A program made the translations under genes and the position numbers. A stretch of DNA of 64,000 nt from Bradyrhizobium jicamae (GTDB taxonomy: Bacteria; Pseudomonadota; Alphaproteobacteria; Rhizobiales; Xanthobacteraceae): contig NZ_JAFCKQ010000004.1 in assembly GCF_018130215.1 (NCBI RefSeq), positions 186,001-250,000 on the forward strand. The letters run 5' to 3'. Of this stretch, positions 40,662 to 49,960 are shown piece after piece. Below the pieces are notes generated by a model that was not told the DNA's origin, searched no databases, and saw only the letters and a list, made by a program, of their open reading frames with translations. Positions within the stretch are counted from its first letter, which is position 1; each line of letters begins with the position of its first letter.

Positions 40662-40793
40662 ATGGCGTTGGCTGCCATTGCCGATGCGGCTTACGAAAAC
40701 GCTAGGAATGGTCGCGAGTTCGGTCTTACGATCGAGATCAGAGACGGGGCGCAGGTCGTGGGCGGAGCCACCGTGATGATATCAAAGAAATAG
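40662..40793 (+). CDS. 43-residue protein of unknown function
   Basis: A short frame (MALAAIADAAYENARNGREF, then GLTIEIRDGAQVVGGATVMI and a SKK end) with non-random, protein-like composition and no frameshift. It stops 6 bases before the Crp/Fnr-type gene and probably shares its transcript. No ribosome site is strong. Confidence 0.45.
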   Translation: MALAAIADAAYENARNGREFGLTIEIRDGAQVVGGATVMISKK

Positions 40794-40799
40794 TCTGCC

Positions 40800-41516
40800 A
40801 TGCATGAACGGTTGATCGCGCGCTTGCAATCAGTTGCCGGCCTAACGAGCGACGAGCGTGCGGCACTCAATTCCGTCCCTCATAAGGTCCGAACGCTTGG
40901 CGATCGCGAGAGCATACTTCAAGAGGGCGACAAGGCATCTAACTGTGTCGCATTGATGAGCGGCTTTCTTTATCGGCAAAGGATAATCGGCGACCGTAGG
41001 CAGATATTGTCGCTGCATGTGCCGGGCGACATACCCGATCTCATGACGCTGTACTTACCGACCATGGACCATGACTTGATCAGCGTGGGTCAAAGCACGG
41101 TAGCAGTCGCGCCACATTCAGCACTGAAATCGTTGTTCGAGAAGCACCCCTCCCTCGTCCACATTTTCTGGCGCGAGACGCTCATCGACGCGGCAATCTT
41201 TAGGCATTGGGTCGGCAATCTCGGCGCGATGGACGCTTTCCACCGTGTGGGCCAACTATTTTGTGAACTCGCTGTTCGCCTAGAATTTGTGGGGTTGTTT
41301 GAAAAGAATAGCTTCTCATTTCCGTTGACCCAATACGATGTTGCCTCCGTTTGCGGTCTTTCGAAGGTCCATACGAACAGGACGATACAAGTCCTCAGAA
41401 AGCAACGGCTGTTAATATGGCGGGACGACATGGTCGAATTGCCAAATCGAGAAGAGCTCGAAGCGGCGGCAGAGTTCAGCGCTGACTACCTCCAGCGAAA
41501 GGCGAAATCGGTCTGA
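40800..41516 (+). CDS. Crp/Fnr family transcriptional regulator
   Basis: A 238-residue regulator. It has an N-terminal cyclic-nucleotide-binding-like barrel (ILQEGDKASNCVALMSGFLYRQRIIGDRRQILSLHVPGDIPDLM) and a C-terminal winged helix (FPLTQYDVASVCGLSKVHTNRTIQVLRKQRLL). The cysteine set of FNR/FixK-type iron-sulfur sensors is absent, and the PGDIPDL replaces the cAMP phosphate loop of CRP, so the effector is unknown. GC is lower than in the backbone. It is followed by a good terminator, so it forms a compact unit with the 43-residue gene. Confidence 0.92.
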   Translation: MHERLIARLQSVAGLTSDERAALNSVPHKVRTLGDRESILQEGDKASNCVALMSGFLYRQRIIGDRRQILSLHVPGDIPDLMTLYLPTMDHDLISVGQSTVAVAPHSALKSLFEKHPSLVHIFWRETLIDAAIFRHWVGNLGAMDAFHRVGQLFCELAVRLEFVGLFEKNSFSFPLTQYDVASVCGLSKVHTNRTIQVLRKQRLLIWRDDMVELPNREELEAAAEFSADYLQRKAKSV

Positions 41517-41551
41517 TCGGGTGCTTTTGCGCAAATGCGAAACCGCGAGTC

Positions 41552-41592
41552 GAAAGCCCGGTAGTAGCCCTCTGGCTGCCGGGCTTTTTGAC
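41552..41592 (+). terminator. intrinsic terminator after the Crp/Fnr-type gene
   Basis: AAAGCCCGG and CCGGGCTTT pair around a 17-base loop and are followed by TTTTTGACT. It ends the two-gene unit. Confidence 0.78.
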
Positions 41593-42607
41593 TGATGGAT
41601 CACATAGCAGCGAACGCTCAATGTTTGGCAGGCGGACCGCATCATTACCGCGCTGTCCCGATTCAAGTCTCTTTTCGTTATCGCTCGCAATTCGACCTTC
41701 ACCTACAAGGGTCGGGCAGTGGACGTGAGGCAGCTCGGCCGAGATTTAGGCGTTCGGTCCAGCCGCCTTCGAAGCGCCGGCGCCGGTGACGGGCTCGATG
41801 CGGGACGCCCAAGGGCATTGCCCTGGGGCGCCTTGAGTGCGCCACCGGAGCCAGCCCACCCTTGATCTGCATCAACGGTGTCGTCTTGGACGGGTTCAAC
41901 GTCCGAGCATGCCAAGGCAGCGGGTCGATTGGATCGCGGTCGCCGGGTTCGCCTCAATTGCGGTTGCGGCGTTGGCCCTGCTTGTGCTATTCGCGCTGCC
42001 CTGAGCGCCGCGCTTCTACGGAAGTGCCGTGGCACAAACTGCACTTTTCACGGGAAAGTTGAGGGCTTAAGGTAAGTTAAGTGTGCCGTGGGACGCGTGC
42101 GATGGCAGAGATCCTTTTCCGTGCCGGCATCATCGTTTTGGGGCTATGCCCCGTCGCACTGACGGCCGCCGCCTTGCTCCTCTGAAAACTGCTGAAGGCC
42201 TGAAACCGCAAGGTGGGGGCCGCCCGTAACTTGGCAACCGGACGGCCCCTGTCGACCACTTCCAATTGCCCTGCGTCAACAGAAGCCATGGCCGGCGTAA
42301 CCACTACGGTCCGCCGGCCTTATGGTTTCAAACTGCTGTGAGTTGCGGCAACACTGATCTGCCCTAACCTAAGTTACCACTGCGTAAGTATATTGTGCCC
42401 GCTCCCTTGACGATGCCCCAAACGGGCCGCGCTGCCCTGTTGCCCGCCGCCCTCGGCAGTGCCGTGATCTGACGAGAACGGCGGGCCTGCGCGACCTGGG
42501 AGACCACGCTGGGCTTTAATGATCGAAGAATGCGAGCGTTCCTTGGCGCGGGGCCTCTTTGACCCTCTCAGGCACAGCGGCCGCCCGCCTCTTTCCAAGT
42601 TGCGCCC
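41593..42607. other. accessory stretch with only very short frames
   Basis: About 1 kb without a convincing gene. It contains a possible 31-residue membrane peptide (41909-42004) and a possible 27-residue one (42102-42185), neither with a clear ribosome site. No repeat or insertion-sequence end was recognised. Confidence 0.5.
41909..42004 (+). CDS. possible 31-residue membrane peptide
   Basis: MPRQRVDWIAVAGFASIAVA followed by ALALLVLFALP is a basic start followed by one clean transmembrane helix. Such peptides are easily missed, but random GC-rich sequence can also produce one. There is no ribosome site of note. Confidence 0.3.
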   Translation: MPRQRVDWIAVAGFASIAVAALALLVLFALP

Positions 42608-42668
42608 CGATGGCGTTAGTCGCCGCCAAGGGTATCACCGTCGCCCTTGCAGACGAGCCCCCCGCAAC
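42608..42668 (+). pseudogene. fragment of a small membrane-protein gene
   Basis: The coded MALVAAKGITVALADEPPAT nearly repeats residues 16-35 of the 77-residue protein on the minus strand at 55892-56125 (MALVAAKGITSALADEAPAT). It then runs straight into the 3' end of the recombinase. This is a truncated copy joined by recombination. Confidence 0.6.
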
Positions 42669-42685
42669 TTCGTATTGGCATCGCG

Positions 42686-44332
42686 CTATTGCGGGTTCAG
42701 GCCCAACGCTTCGAACTGCTTGCTCCACTCCGTCGGAGCATCTCGCAGGCGCTCGGTGTTGATGCCGCGTGGCAAGCGGCCTTCCACGGCGGCCCGGACC
42801 AATTTGGGTGCAAGGAAGGCCAGCGAAATCGTCATGTTGACATAACGAACGCTGCAGCGCTCCCGCGAAGCGATCTGATCTGCGCTGATAACCGAGCCAG
42901 AAATGATCTCATCAAGCCAGCGTCTGCCTCGCGCGATGGCGCTGACCAGACGGAGACGCCGCTCTGGTCTCTCGGGACGAACTTCCCTTCGCGAGGTGCC
43001 ATGGGGCAGCAGCATTTCTCGAAATCGTTTTGACGGTGGCTTCTTCCAGGGAATGGAGAGGTGATGATCGGTGGGGTTTTTCGCATTGTCCTCGCCTTCG
43101 ACATCGCCTGCCAGTTTCGTGGAATTTTGACCTTCTCGAGATCTTAGGTGAAGCGCCAACTTGTCGTTCTGAACCTCGATGCGGCTCACCAACGCCGCGA
43201 TTGTGTCACGGTCGTTGATGACCGGGCGCGGTAATCGACTTTGACCTCTGAAATGTTCATTGAGGAATTTGAGGACTTTTTCCTCGACCTCGGCTGCAGG
43301 AACACGCGTTACGGATCCGACCTTGGCTGTTTTGCTTTCTCCATGGAGGCAGGGTCGTGACACATAATAGCGATAGCGGATGCCCGCTTTGGTCGCATGC
43401 GTCGGGATCATAGGGTAGGCCGCGTCGTCGACCAGTAGTCCGGCCAGCAAGTGGTCGCTGGCGTTCCGGGCAGTAGACTTGGTGCTCCACTGGTCCGTTA
43501 GCTTCTGTTGGACCGCATCGAACAGGGCGATGTCCATGATCGGAGGCTGCTCGCCAGGCAGAATGTCGCCCTTGTATCTGACCTCGCCGATGTAGAAACG
43601 ATTGCGGAGAAGGTAGAACAGGGATCCCCGCTCGAACGGAATGCCACCGCGGGTGCCCCCAGTTGATAGGTGCCTTGTCTTAGTGCGGAGGCCGCGCTCC
43701 CTGAGATCTCGAACCAGGGCATTAACCCCGCTGAGGTCGAGGTAACGCTGGAAAATCAGGCGAACCTGCTCAGCCTCATGCTCGACAATGGCAATCTTGC
43801 CATCCTTCATGTCATAGCCGAGGGGGAGGGGACCGCCAACCCAAATGCCTTTTCGCTTGGAGGCCGCAATCTTGTCCCTGATCCGCTCCGAGGTGACCTC
43901 CCGTTCGAACTGGGCGAAGGACAGCAGCACGTTGAGTGTCAGCCGTCCCATCGAGGTCGTAGTGTTGAACTGCTGGGTGACCGAGACAAATGATACTCCG
44001 TGGGCATCGAAGAGTTCGACGAGCTTGGCGAAATCGGCGAGCGACCGAGTTAGCCGATCTACCTTGTAGACGACGATGACATCGATCTTGTTGGCGCGGA
44101 TGTCATCGAGCAGCCGCTGGAGATCAGGCCGGTCAGTCGATCCACCCGAATAGCCGCCGTCGTCATAGCGTGCTTTGATCGGTGTCCAGCCGGCGTGCGC
44201 CTGGCTTCTGATATAGGCTGAGGAGGCCTCGTACTGCGCATCCAGCGAGTTGAACTCCTGATCGAGAGCCTGGTCGGTCGAGACCCTTGTGTAGATGGCA
44301 CAGCGGACGGGTTTGACGGAGGCGGCCTTCAT
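42686..44332 (-). CDS. large serine recombinase
   Basis: A 548-residue site-specific recombinase. The resolvase domain starts with the nucleophile Ser18 in CAIYTRVSTDQ, then VVYKVDRLTRSLADFAKLVE and LLSFAQFEREVTSERIRDKI. The recombinase domain (about residues 170-275) and a region with paired cysteine/histidine-type zinc-ribbon character follow. A C-terminal tail is duplicated as a ghost near the tRNA. Start and upstream stop overlap as ATGA with the DUF2924 gene. It can integrate and excise an element; the attachment sites are not identified. The three-gene set DUF3489-DUF2924-recombinase recurs in alphaproteobacterial islands. Confidence 0.93.
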   Translation of the reverse strand: MKAASVKPVRCAIYTRVSTDQALDQEFNSLDAQYEASSAYIRSQAHAGWTPIKARYDDGGYSGGSTDRPDLQRLLDDIRANKIDVIVVYKVDRLTRSLADFAKLVELFDAHGVSFVSVTQQFNTTTSMGRLTLNVLLSFAQFEREVTSERIRDKIAASKRKGIWVGGPLPLGYDMKDGKIAIVEHEAEQVRLIFQRYLDLSGVNALVRDLRERGLRTKTRHLSTGGTRGGIPFERGSLFYLLRNRFYIGEVRYKGDILPGEQPPIMDIALFDAVQQKLTDQWSTKSTARNASDHLLAGLLVDDAAYPMIPTHATKAGIRYRYYVSRPCLHGESKTAKVGSVTRVPAAEVEEKVLKFLNEHFRGQSRLPRPVINDRDTIAALVSRIEVQNDKLALHLRSREGQNSTKLAGDVEGEDNAKNPTDHHLSIPWKKPPSKRFREMLLPHGTSRREVRPERPERRLRLVSAIARGRRWLDEIISGSVISADQIASRERCSVRYVNMTISLAFLAPKLVRAAVEGRLPRGINTERLRDAPTEWSKQFEALGLNPQ

Positions 44333-44847
44333 GGGCTGGCCTCGGGCCTTGGTTTTGTTGGTTTGTCCCTCAGCCCAAAAAAGCGGGGGCCGTTCCACTT
44401 TGTCCCGGTAATTGCAAAGGCGATCTTGGTGAGGCTGTCGTAGGACTGCCCGTTCCAGGCAAAGCCATTGGCCAGCACCATCACGCGATGCGATTTTTGA
44501 TCCCATTCCCGAACGAGGACTGTACCCGGTGTGAGGTCTATCCGCTTGCGGTCTAGGCTCTCCAGCCGCTCCGCCATTGCCGAACCTGATTCATTGATGC
44601 TGGTTCGATCCAGAACCTTGCGGGTCTCGTGATCGAGATCACCAAATCGATCGGCTTGGAGCCTGAAGGATAAGACCGCACACAAAAGATGCCGCGGCAC
44701 GTGAGGGGGCGCCGGTCGCTGGAAGATACTTTGCCACCGGGCGCGCAGACCCCCAAGATCGAGATCGCGCAGATGCGCGATCTCGTTTTCTACGGACGCC
44801 CTCGACGATTTGGACGTCGCGGAAACGCTACGATATTTACTTTGCAT
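44329..44847 (-). CDS. DUF2924 family protein
   Basis: A 172-residue protein. Recognisable family blocks are LRDLDLGGLRARWQSIFQRPAPPHVPRHLLCAVLSFRLQ and the C-terminal TVLVREWDQKSHRVMVLANGFAWNGQSYDSLTKIAFAITGTKWNGPRFFGL. No catalytic residues are evident; the C-terminal part looks like a small nucleic-acid-binding or RAMA-like module, which is inference. It overlaps the recombinase start by 4 bases and follows DUF3489 by 4 bases, so the three are one operon. It is possibly a recombination accessory or directionality factor. Confidence 0.85.
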   Translation of the reverse strand: MQSKYRSVSATSKSSRASVENEIAHLRDLDLGGLRARWQSIFQRPAPPHVPRHLLCAVLSFRLQADRFGDLDHETRKVLDRTSINESGSAMAERLESLDRKRIDLTPGTVLVREWDQKSHRVMVLANGFAWNGQSYDSLTKIAFAITGTKWNGPRFFGLRDKPTKPRPEASP

Positions 44848-44851
44848 CGTA

Positions 44852-45232
44852 TCACGCCGCCTGTTTGCCCCGGTCCGCCGGCGTGTCGATGATGCGGTAG
44901 ACGCGGCCGCTTTCGGCGGGTTCTGATACCAAATTAAGACCAAGCTTCTTGCGGACGACGCCGGCGAGGAAACCACGTACAGAGTGCTCTCGCCAGCCGG
45001 TCGCAGCGCTGATGGCTGCAATCGTCGTTCCCATCTTACCGCTCAGCATGGCGACGACCTGCGCGTTCTTGGTGCCGCTTCTTGTGAGCGCGGTCGAAGC
45101 AGCACCGGTTGGAACCTGCGGTTTTGGTGATTTGCGTTTGGCCGGCGCCTTGGCCGGTCGCGATCGGGTAACGGTTTTTCGTTTGGAGTTGGTCCTGGTC
45201 ACGGGAGCCTCATAAGGTTTGCGCGACGCCAT
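44852..45232 (-). CDS. DUF3489 family protein
   Basis: A 126-residue protein. A long basic, low-complexity N-terminus (rich in Lys, Arg, Pro) is followed by a ~65-residue helical domain, TKNAQVVAMLSGKMGTTIAAISAATGWREHSVRGFLAGVVRKKLGL, which reads like a helix-turn-helix. DUF3489 proteins are typically found first in this recombinase operon and may regulate it or bind the ends. I prefer the ATG at 45232 over an upstream TTG at 45286. Confidence 0.8.
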   Translation of the reverse strand: MASRKPYEAPVTRTNSKRKTVTRSRPAKAPAKRKSPKPQVPTGAASTALTRSGTKNAQVVAMLSGKMGTTIAAISAATGWREHSVRGFLAGVVRKKLGLNLVSEPAESGRVYRIIDTPADRGKQAA

Positions 45233-45330
45233 CCGTCGCACCACCTCAGCCCCACCTAGGCAAATCACCCGGCGGGGCTCTCCCAAAGTGAAGCCTCAGG
45301 CGGCTTCCACTCCCGTAGCAATGCTCACCT

Positions 45331-45517
45331 TGCGGTAGAATGCCAGCCCATTCCGAGCAACATCATTGCTCTTTTGCTTGATCATTCGGCCATTCGCGCG
45401 GATGGGCGGGCGAATCCCTCCCTCTCCGCCATCGCTTTTGGACAGCGCAGAAGTCCTTCATAACAGGCTTTTCCTGAACCGCTGGATTTTTGCGGTGGAG
45501 CGCCACGGAGCACCGTC
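45331..45517. repeat. direct repeat copy 1, with tRNA-Ser 3' fragment
   Basis: About 190 bases that recur in the same orientation at 52086-52280 with about 90 % identity. At 45411-45431 it contains the 3' end of a tRNA-Ser: T-loop CGAAT, T-stem CCCTC, acceptor CCTCTCC, then GCCA. No complete tRNA is present. This looks like an old attachment-site junction. Bases 45233-45330 and 45518-45827 hold no gene that I can support. Confidence 0.8.
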
Positions 45518-45827
45518 GTGGTGGCCCAACCTGCCATCCTTAGATCGAACATGCCAGGAAAAATGCCCGAGCTGCGGGCGCTAAACCCAGGTCATCTTTC
45601 CCGAACACCAGCTTTGCGACCACCTTGCCCTGCACGAGCACGATGCCCTGCCGCGCCGAATCGTAGAAAGCACCAGCGTTGATCTACGTCAAAGAATGAC
45701 CGGGGGCGGGGTCCAATCTTTTGGTCTCTGCTGAGTACATTGATGGTCGGAAGGGCAGAGTAATTTTACGATATCGCATTCTGCACGTGATCAGCGTCGC
45801 GCAAGTCTTAACTGGGAGGAAAAGCCT

Positions 45828-46319
45828 ATGTCACGTATGAAACTCATATCTTCGGGCATCTTGTTGGCCTCAGTGTTTTCGGCGCAAGCCTTTGCTGGCG
45901 AAGTCAAGTTCGATCAGCAGACCTGCTACACCGGGCCAGCCCACCTCATTCAACACGCTGACGGAATGGTGTCTGGGTCGTACGCCGTTATCGGTACGTC
46001 GCCCGGCACGGAAGGTACTCCGTTTCGCATGATGTCAGGGCAATGCCTTGGGGCATTTTCTGACGTCGGTGGCCAGCACGACGAAAACGGCAGTTGCGAA
46101 TTCGTGGATGCGGCCGGCGACAAGTTCTTCGGGGTATATTCGCGGAAGGGAGATCCTGCCAGCGCCGAGGGTACTTGGCGTGTAGTTCATGGTACGGGCA
46201 AATTCGCGGATATGAGCGGAGGCGGGAAATGGATGCCCATCGGCAACTTCCCGGCCAGCGGCATGCCAAACATGTTCAACGGCTGCAATCACGAGTGGGG
46301 GTCGTATACCATGAAATAA
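45828..46319 (+). CDS. secreted protein of unknown function
   Basis: A 163-residue protein with a clear signal peptide (MKLISSGILLASVFSAQAFA, cleavage before GEV). The mature part is rich in Gly and aromatic residues with four cysteines (QTCYTG, GQCLGAF, GSCEFV, NGCNHEW) that could form two disulfides in the periplasm. The strand-rich pattern with GTWRVVHGTGKFADMSGGGKW resembles allene-oxide-cyclase-like barrel proteins. That is a resemblance only. GGAGG is placed 8 bases before the ATG. It is one of the few intact genes in this part of the island. Confidence 0.72.
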   Translation: MSRMKLISSGILLASVFSAQAFAGEVKFDQQTCYTGPAHLIQHADGMVSGSYAVIGTSPGTEGTPFRMMSGQCLGAFSDVGGQHDENGSCEFVDAAGDKFFGVYSRKGDPASAEGTWRVVHGTGKFADMSGGGKWMPIGNFPASGMPNMFNGCNHEWGSYTMK

Positions 46320-46462
46320 TCTGCGCGCAGGGTGTTTGGAAAGCGGCTGGTGCGGCTTCGCGCAACCAAGCACAATGTCGGTGCGTTGCAGTCGTTCTTC
46401 CTCGCATTTCTGCTCGGGATCTGGGTCGCGCGCCGACATTAGGTGCCTGCCGGCAAAGTTGG

Positions 46463-47499
46463 TCAGGTTGCGGCCGCAGTTATGGGGCGTTCGTCGTCCC
46501 CCGACTGATCTGCGACCGTGTCGGCCGGCAGATTGATCTTCATCTTACAAATGACTCGCGACGGTTCGAATAGAAGTTCGGTGTTGCCTCCGAACTGAGC
46601 GAGTGCCCGCGACAAGAGCCGGAGTCCAAATCCCTGTTTCTGGGGAGCGATAACCGTTGGTCCGTCCCTTTCTTGCCAATCGATTTCGAGGAGCGTGCCC
46701 GCCATCCTCGAGATGAGAAGCACCACACCGCCCGGCACGGACAGAGAGCCGTATTTTGCCGAGTTGGTCGCAAGCCCATGGACCAGAAGCGCGAGCGTCA
46801 AGGCGTATTTGGGCGGGAGCCTTACGTCGGGTCCCTGGATCACGACCCGCGAGGCGACGTACGGCCCCAACTCGGTCGTCGCGATGTCATGGACGAACGC
46901 CCCACGTCCGTTAGCTTCCTCTATTAGGTGATCCGTCGCCGTCAGGGCCGCGAGGCGGCTGAGGATGCCGTCGCGTACTTGCGGCTGCTCCCCCGGAGTT
47001 GCACGCTGACGATCGCCTGTATGGTCGCGATTTTGTTCTTGAGCCTGTGGGCCAATTCTTGGACTGCCAACTTCCGCAGATGCTCTTCGTCCTCGAGGCG
47101 TTTCGCGATACGTCGAAAGTGGTCGGCCCCCAACGCCAGGAGCATCGAAACGAAGGCGAAGACGATGAGGGTCAGTCGGTCTCCGTTGCGGTCCAGGGCA
47201 AAGCTGAAGGCGGGAGGCATGAAGACCCACCAGGCGGTCACCGCGCCGAGGACCGCCACCAGAACTGCCGGGCCGATGCCCCCGAGAAGAGCTGTGAAAG
47301 CCACGGCCGGGTAATAGGCGATGAGCGGCGAGGAATTTTGGTCAAGCCACATCAGCCATGACTCGAAAAGCCCGGCGGCCATGGCGCAGCCCACAGCGAA
47401 TGCGTACGATTTCGGAGATCCTGGAGCGACGGATGCGCGTAGACGCGCCAAAGCTGAATCCACCGCTGCGGCCAGCTTTGCTGGGTCGCCTTGCTCCAT
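46463..47499 (-). pseudogene. membrane sensor kinase (DUF4118, HisKA_2/HWE type), frameshifted
   Basis: Two frames make one ~345-residue kinase. The N-terminal frame (from 47499) has three or four transmembrane segments of the DUF4118 type and then the phosphorylation helix VQELAHRLKNKIATIQAIVSVQLR. The C-terminal frame carries the ATPase domain (LLVHGLATNSAKYGSLSVPGG, then GFGLRLLSRALAQFGG). The frame changes in a run of five C at 46990-46994: VQLR should continue as EQPQVRDGILSRLAALTATDHL. No other lesions are evident, so it could be a recent mutation, a slippage-prone tract or a sequencing error. Confidence 0.82.
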
Positions 47500-47706
47500 G
47501 GCAGGTCCCCCTCTCGTTACTCTGCACCTTGCAGAAAAAAATTAGCACATTGTTGTCGAGCGTAAAGTCATTGGTTTCGGCGTCAGGCAATGGCCCGGGC
47601 GCGGGCAGGAACCCCTCGGAGGGGGGTGACCCGCAGAAACCGGTCATTTACCCTTGGATCGAGTCGAAAAAATCGTTTCGGCCCCTTGAAACTTTCTCTG
47701 GTCGGC

Positions 47707-48122
47707 CATCGGCTTCGACCGCCTGTTCGATCCGCCGAAGCCGCTCAGCGTGTGGGCGAGGAAAGCTATCCCCCTACAACATCGAACGCCTCGACGAGAA
47801 CAGCTTCCAGATCTCGGTTGCGCTCGCCGGATTCAAGCCGGATGAGGTCGAATTGACGGTCGAGCAGAACGTCCTGACCCTCGAGGACCGGAAGAGCGAC
47901 AAGGAGGGCAAGACCTTCCTGCATCGCGGCATCTCGGCGCGCAACTTCAAGCGCCAGTTCACGCTCGCCGACCATGTCGAGGCCAGGGGCGCACGGTTCG
48001 AGAACGGCCTGCTGATCATCGATCTGCAGCGGGAAATCCCCGAGGCAATGAAGCCGCGGCGCTTTGCGATCAAAGGCACTGCGCCCAGCAACGTGACGCA
48101 GATCGAATCCAGGGCCGCCTGA
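47707..48122 (+). pseudogene. hsp20 gene with at least two frameshifts
   Basis: The C-terminal alpha-crystallin domain is intact from about 47776 (YNIERLDENSFQISVALAGF through ENGLLIIDLQREIPEAMKPRR). The N-terminal part is scattered over other frames: IGFDRLFD in one, then AEAAQRVGEESYPP in the next, then the domain. Shifts lie near 47732 and in the C5 run at 47770-47774. No good start codon serves the surviving frame. The long open frame to 47358 is fortuitous. A thermometer like that of the intact hsp20 at 29 kb was not found. Confidence 0.8.
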
Positions 48123-48205
48123 GGGCCATCTTGCTGATTCAACGACCAGGCCGCGCGGTCTCCCGAGCGGCTATCCGCCAACTCGTCTTAGAAACGGAGG
48201 AAGCC

Positions 48206-48556
48206 ATGCGGCCGACGACCGCTCTTCACGACAACGTTGTCGATCTCAACGCCATCATTCATCCCGGCACGGTTTTCGAACATCCCCGGTACGTGGTCTC
48301 CCATCCTTCTTTCAGCCTGTTCGAAAAACGCGCCATTCTGGCTTCGTGGGCATCAGACGCTTCCGCGATCGCATCGTGCCCGTCGCTGCGTGCGCCCGAG
48401 GGGCTGAAGGCGCCCATCTCGATCGATGAAATACTGGCCCTTCGCGGGCCGCGTCGTATGCGTATGCGGGAAGATCTGTCGTCTCCTAGCTCCAGGCAGA
48501 ATCGGATAGTCGATCCCGCGCTCTGTGGCTATTGGACGCACGATCGCCCGTCCTGA
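48206..48556 (+). CDS. 116-residue protein of unknown function
   Basis: The start at 48206 follows a perfect GGAGG. Residues 1-80 look conserved in style (NVVDLNAIIHPGTVFEHPRYVVSHPSFSLFEKRAILASWASDASAIASCPSLRAP). I recall similar short proteins near heat-shock or stress genes in Bradyrhizobium. The last ~30 residues are arginine/serine-rich and may reflect a late frameshift. It lies just downstream of the broken hsp20 gene and may have been in its operon. Confidence 0.65.
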   Translation: MRPTTALHDNVVDLNAIIHPGTVFEHPRYVVSHPSFSLFEKRAILASWASDASAIASCPSLRAPEGLKAPISIDEILALRGPRRMRMREDLSSPSSRQNRIVDPALCGYWTHDRPS

Positions 48557-48569
48557 GGAGCGTGCACCG

Positions 48570-48873
48570 TCCGGATGATAGAGGCGTGCCGCACTTGCGA
48601 TTGCCGCAACGCCTGCCAAGGTTGCTCCTGCCAGAAGGGCGATCACCTCCGAATGGCCGGCGACACGGAATGAGATGGCGGCAAGTATTCCGTCTGCCCT
48701 GTAAGGCGTGCCGTGGCGAGCATCCCGCCGGCAGCTCCGCTTCGGGAGAGCGGCGCGGCCGTTAGCATCGAACGATTGTTCGGCGCCTGGAAGAAGCCGA
48801 ATCCAAGGCCACAGAGTGCCATCCGCCATGCGATCTCAGTCGACGTCGGCTCTGCGGGGAGATCCGCCAACAA
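48570..48873 (-). pseudogene. C-terminal fragment of an MFS drug-efflux transporter
   Basis: Two adjacent frames together read like the last three helices of a DHA2-type transporter. The first is WRMALCGLGFGFFQAPNNRSMLTAAPLSRSGAAGGMLATARLTGQT, then a shift near 48690, then ILAAISFRVAGHSEVIALLAGATLAGVAAIASAARLYH. There is no start and the rest of the gene is missing. It is a decayed fragment. Confidence 0.72.
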
Positions 48874-48958
48874 GGAAAGACCCGACTCCGGCGAATGCCT
48901 TTGTTCTGTGCTCCATCATCGCAAAAGACGCGAGAAATCCGTGGGGACGGGGACGTTG

Positions 48959-49165
48959 ATGCCTACGACGTGTCTACTCGATCGATCTCGCCGCTACCGG
49001 CGCCTGGCACAGTCCGAGCCGGACCCTATCAAGGCTGCCGCTTTGCGGCGAATAGCGGATGAGGCCGAAGTGGGCATGCTCTGCGTCGCCAGCCGCGATG
49101 ACCACATCCGGATCGTCCAATCACCATCGGATGCTCCTCCGATCTGGACTGGTTGGTGGCGGTAA
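48959..49165 (+). CDS. 68-residue protein of unknown function
   Basis: The protein-like segment RSRRYRRLAQSEPDPIKAAALRRIADEAEVGMLC suggests two helices, of a type common as small proteins in Bradyrhizobium. The start at 48959 has GGGGACG upstream. It is probably intact. No partner is evident. Confidence 0.52.
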   Translation: MPTTCLLDRSRRYRRLAQSEPDPIKAAALRRIADEAEVGMLCVASRDDHIRIVQSPSDAPPIWTGWWR

Positions 49166-49239
49166 ATCGAAGACGTCGTTCACAACGAGAGGGTCAAAAG
49201 CGAGAAGCGTCCCGTTATTAGCTGCTGGCTGGCCGCGCC

Positions 49240-49803
49240 ATGTTTGATCTGACTTTTCTCGGGACTTCCGCGAGAGTCCCGTCTACGGAGCGAAATCATC
49301 CGGGGCTGCTTGTAGAGGCGGGCAACCGGCGCAATCATGGTCGATTGCGGGGAGGGCACGCAGCGGCGGTTGCTTCGGCGCGGCGCCGGCTTTCGAAGAC
49401 TGAATCGGCTTCTGCTAACGCATGGCCATTTCGATCATGTGCTGGGGATTCCCGGCCTCCTTTCGACGCTTCGCCTCAGCAGAGCACTGAGACCGTGGCG
49501 ATCCATGCCGGACCAGACGCAATCAAGGTGATCACCCGAATGTTTGCAGGCTTCTGGGGAGAGGGAAGGGCGCCCGTTCCGCTCACACTCGCCCCGCTGA
49601 CAGGAGGTCGAGTTTTCGAATTCCGTGAATTCAGAGTCGACTGCTTTCCCGTCCGACACCGGGACAACGAGAGCTACGGCTTTTCCTTCGAGAGCCGAGT
49701 TCGACGTCACCTCTTGCCTGACCGACTTTCGGCCCTCGGCGTTCCTGATGGACCGGTTCGAAAAAAAATTGGCTGAAGGCCACGAACTTTTATCGGGTCT
49801 TTG
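49240..49803 (+). pseudogene. metallo-beta-lactamase-fold (RNase Z-like) protein, three frameshifts
   Basis: A whole MBL-fold protein can be read across three frames. They are [29 protein letters not shown], then [43 protein letters not shown] (metal motif HGHFDH), then [21 protein letters not shown]...FPVRHRDNESYGFSFE. Shifts are near 49333 (one extra A), near 49478, and in an A8 run at 49763-49770. It resembles the RNase Z/arylsulfatase-like branch. It is non-functional as written. Confidence 0.75.
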
Positions 49804-49960
49804 ACAAAGCTTGGAGGAGGCCACTTTGGCCAAAAGCCATCCGTCGCTACCCTATTAAGGGGTACCCCTGTCATTAACGCAGGTTTATTCCGACGGCGCG
49901 ATGTTTCGATACATTTCCTATCAGAGAATTTGAAGCCGAGCGAATCAATTCGGGGCTCTG

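Noticed and set aside
47358..47775. N-terminal extension of the hsp20 frame
   Set aside because: The sequence is arginine/serine-rich shadow opposite the kinase gene and does not match any Hsp20 N-terminus; the true N-terminus is visible in other frames.
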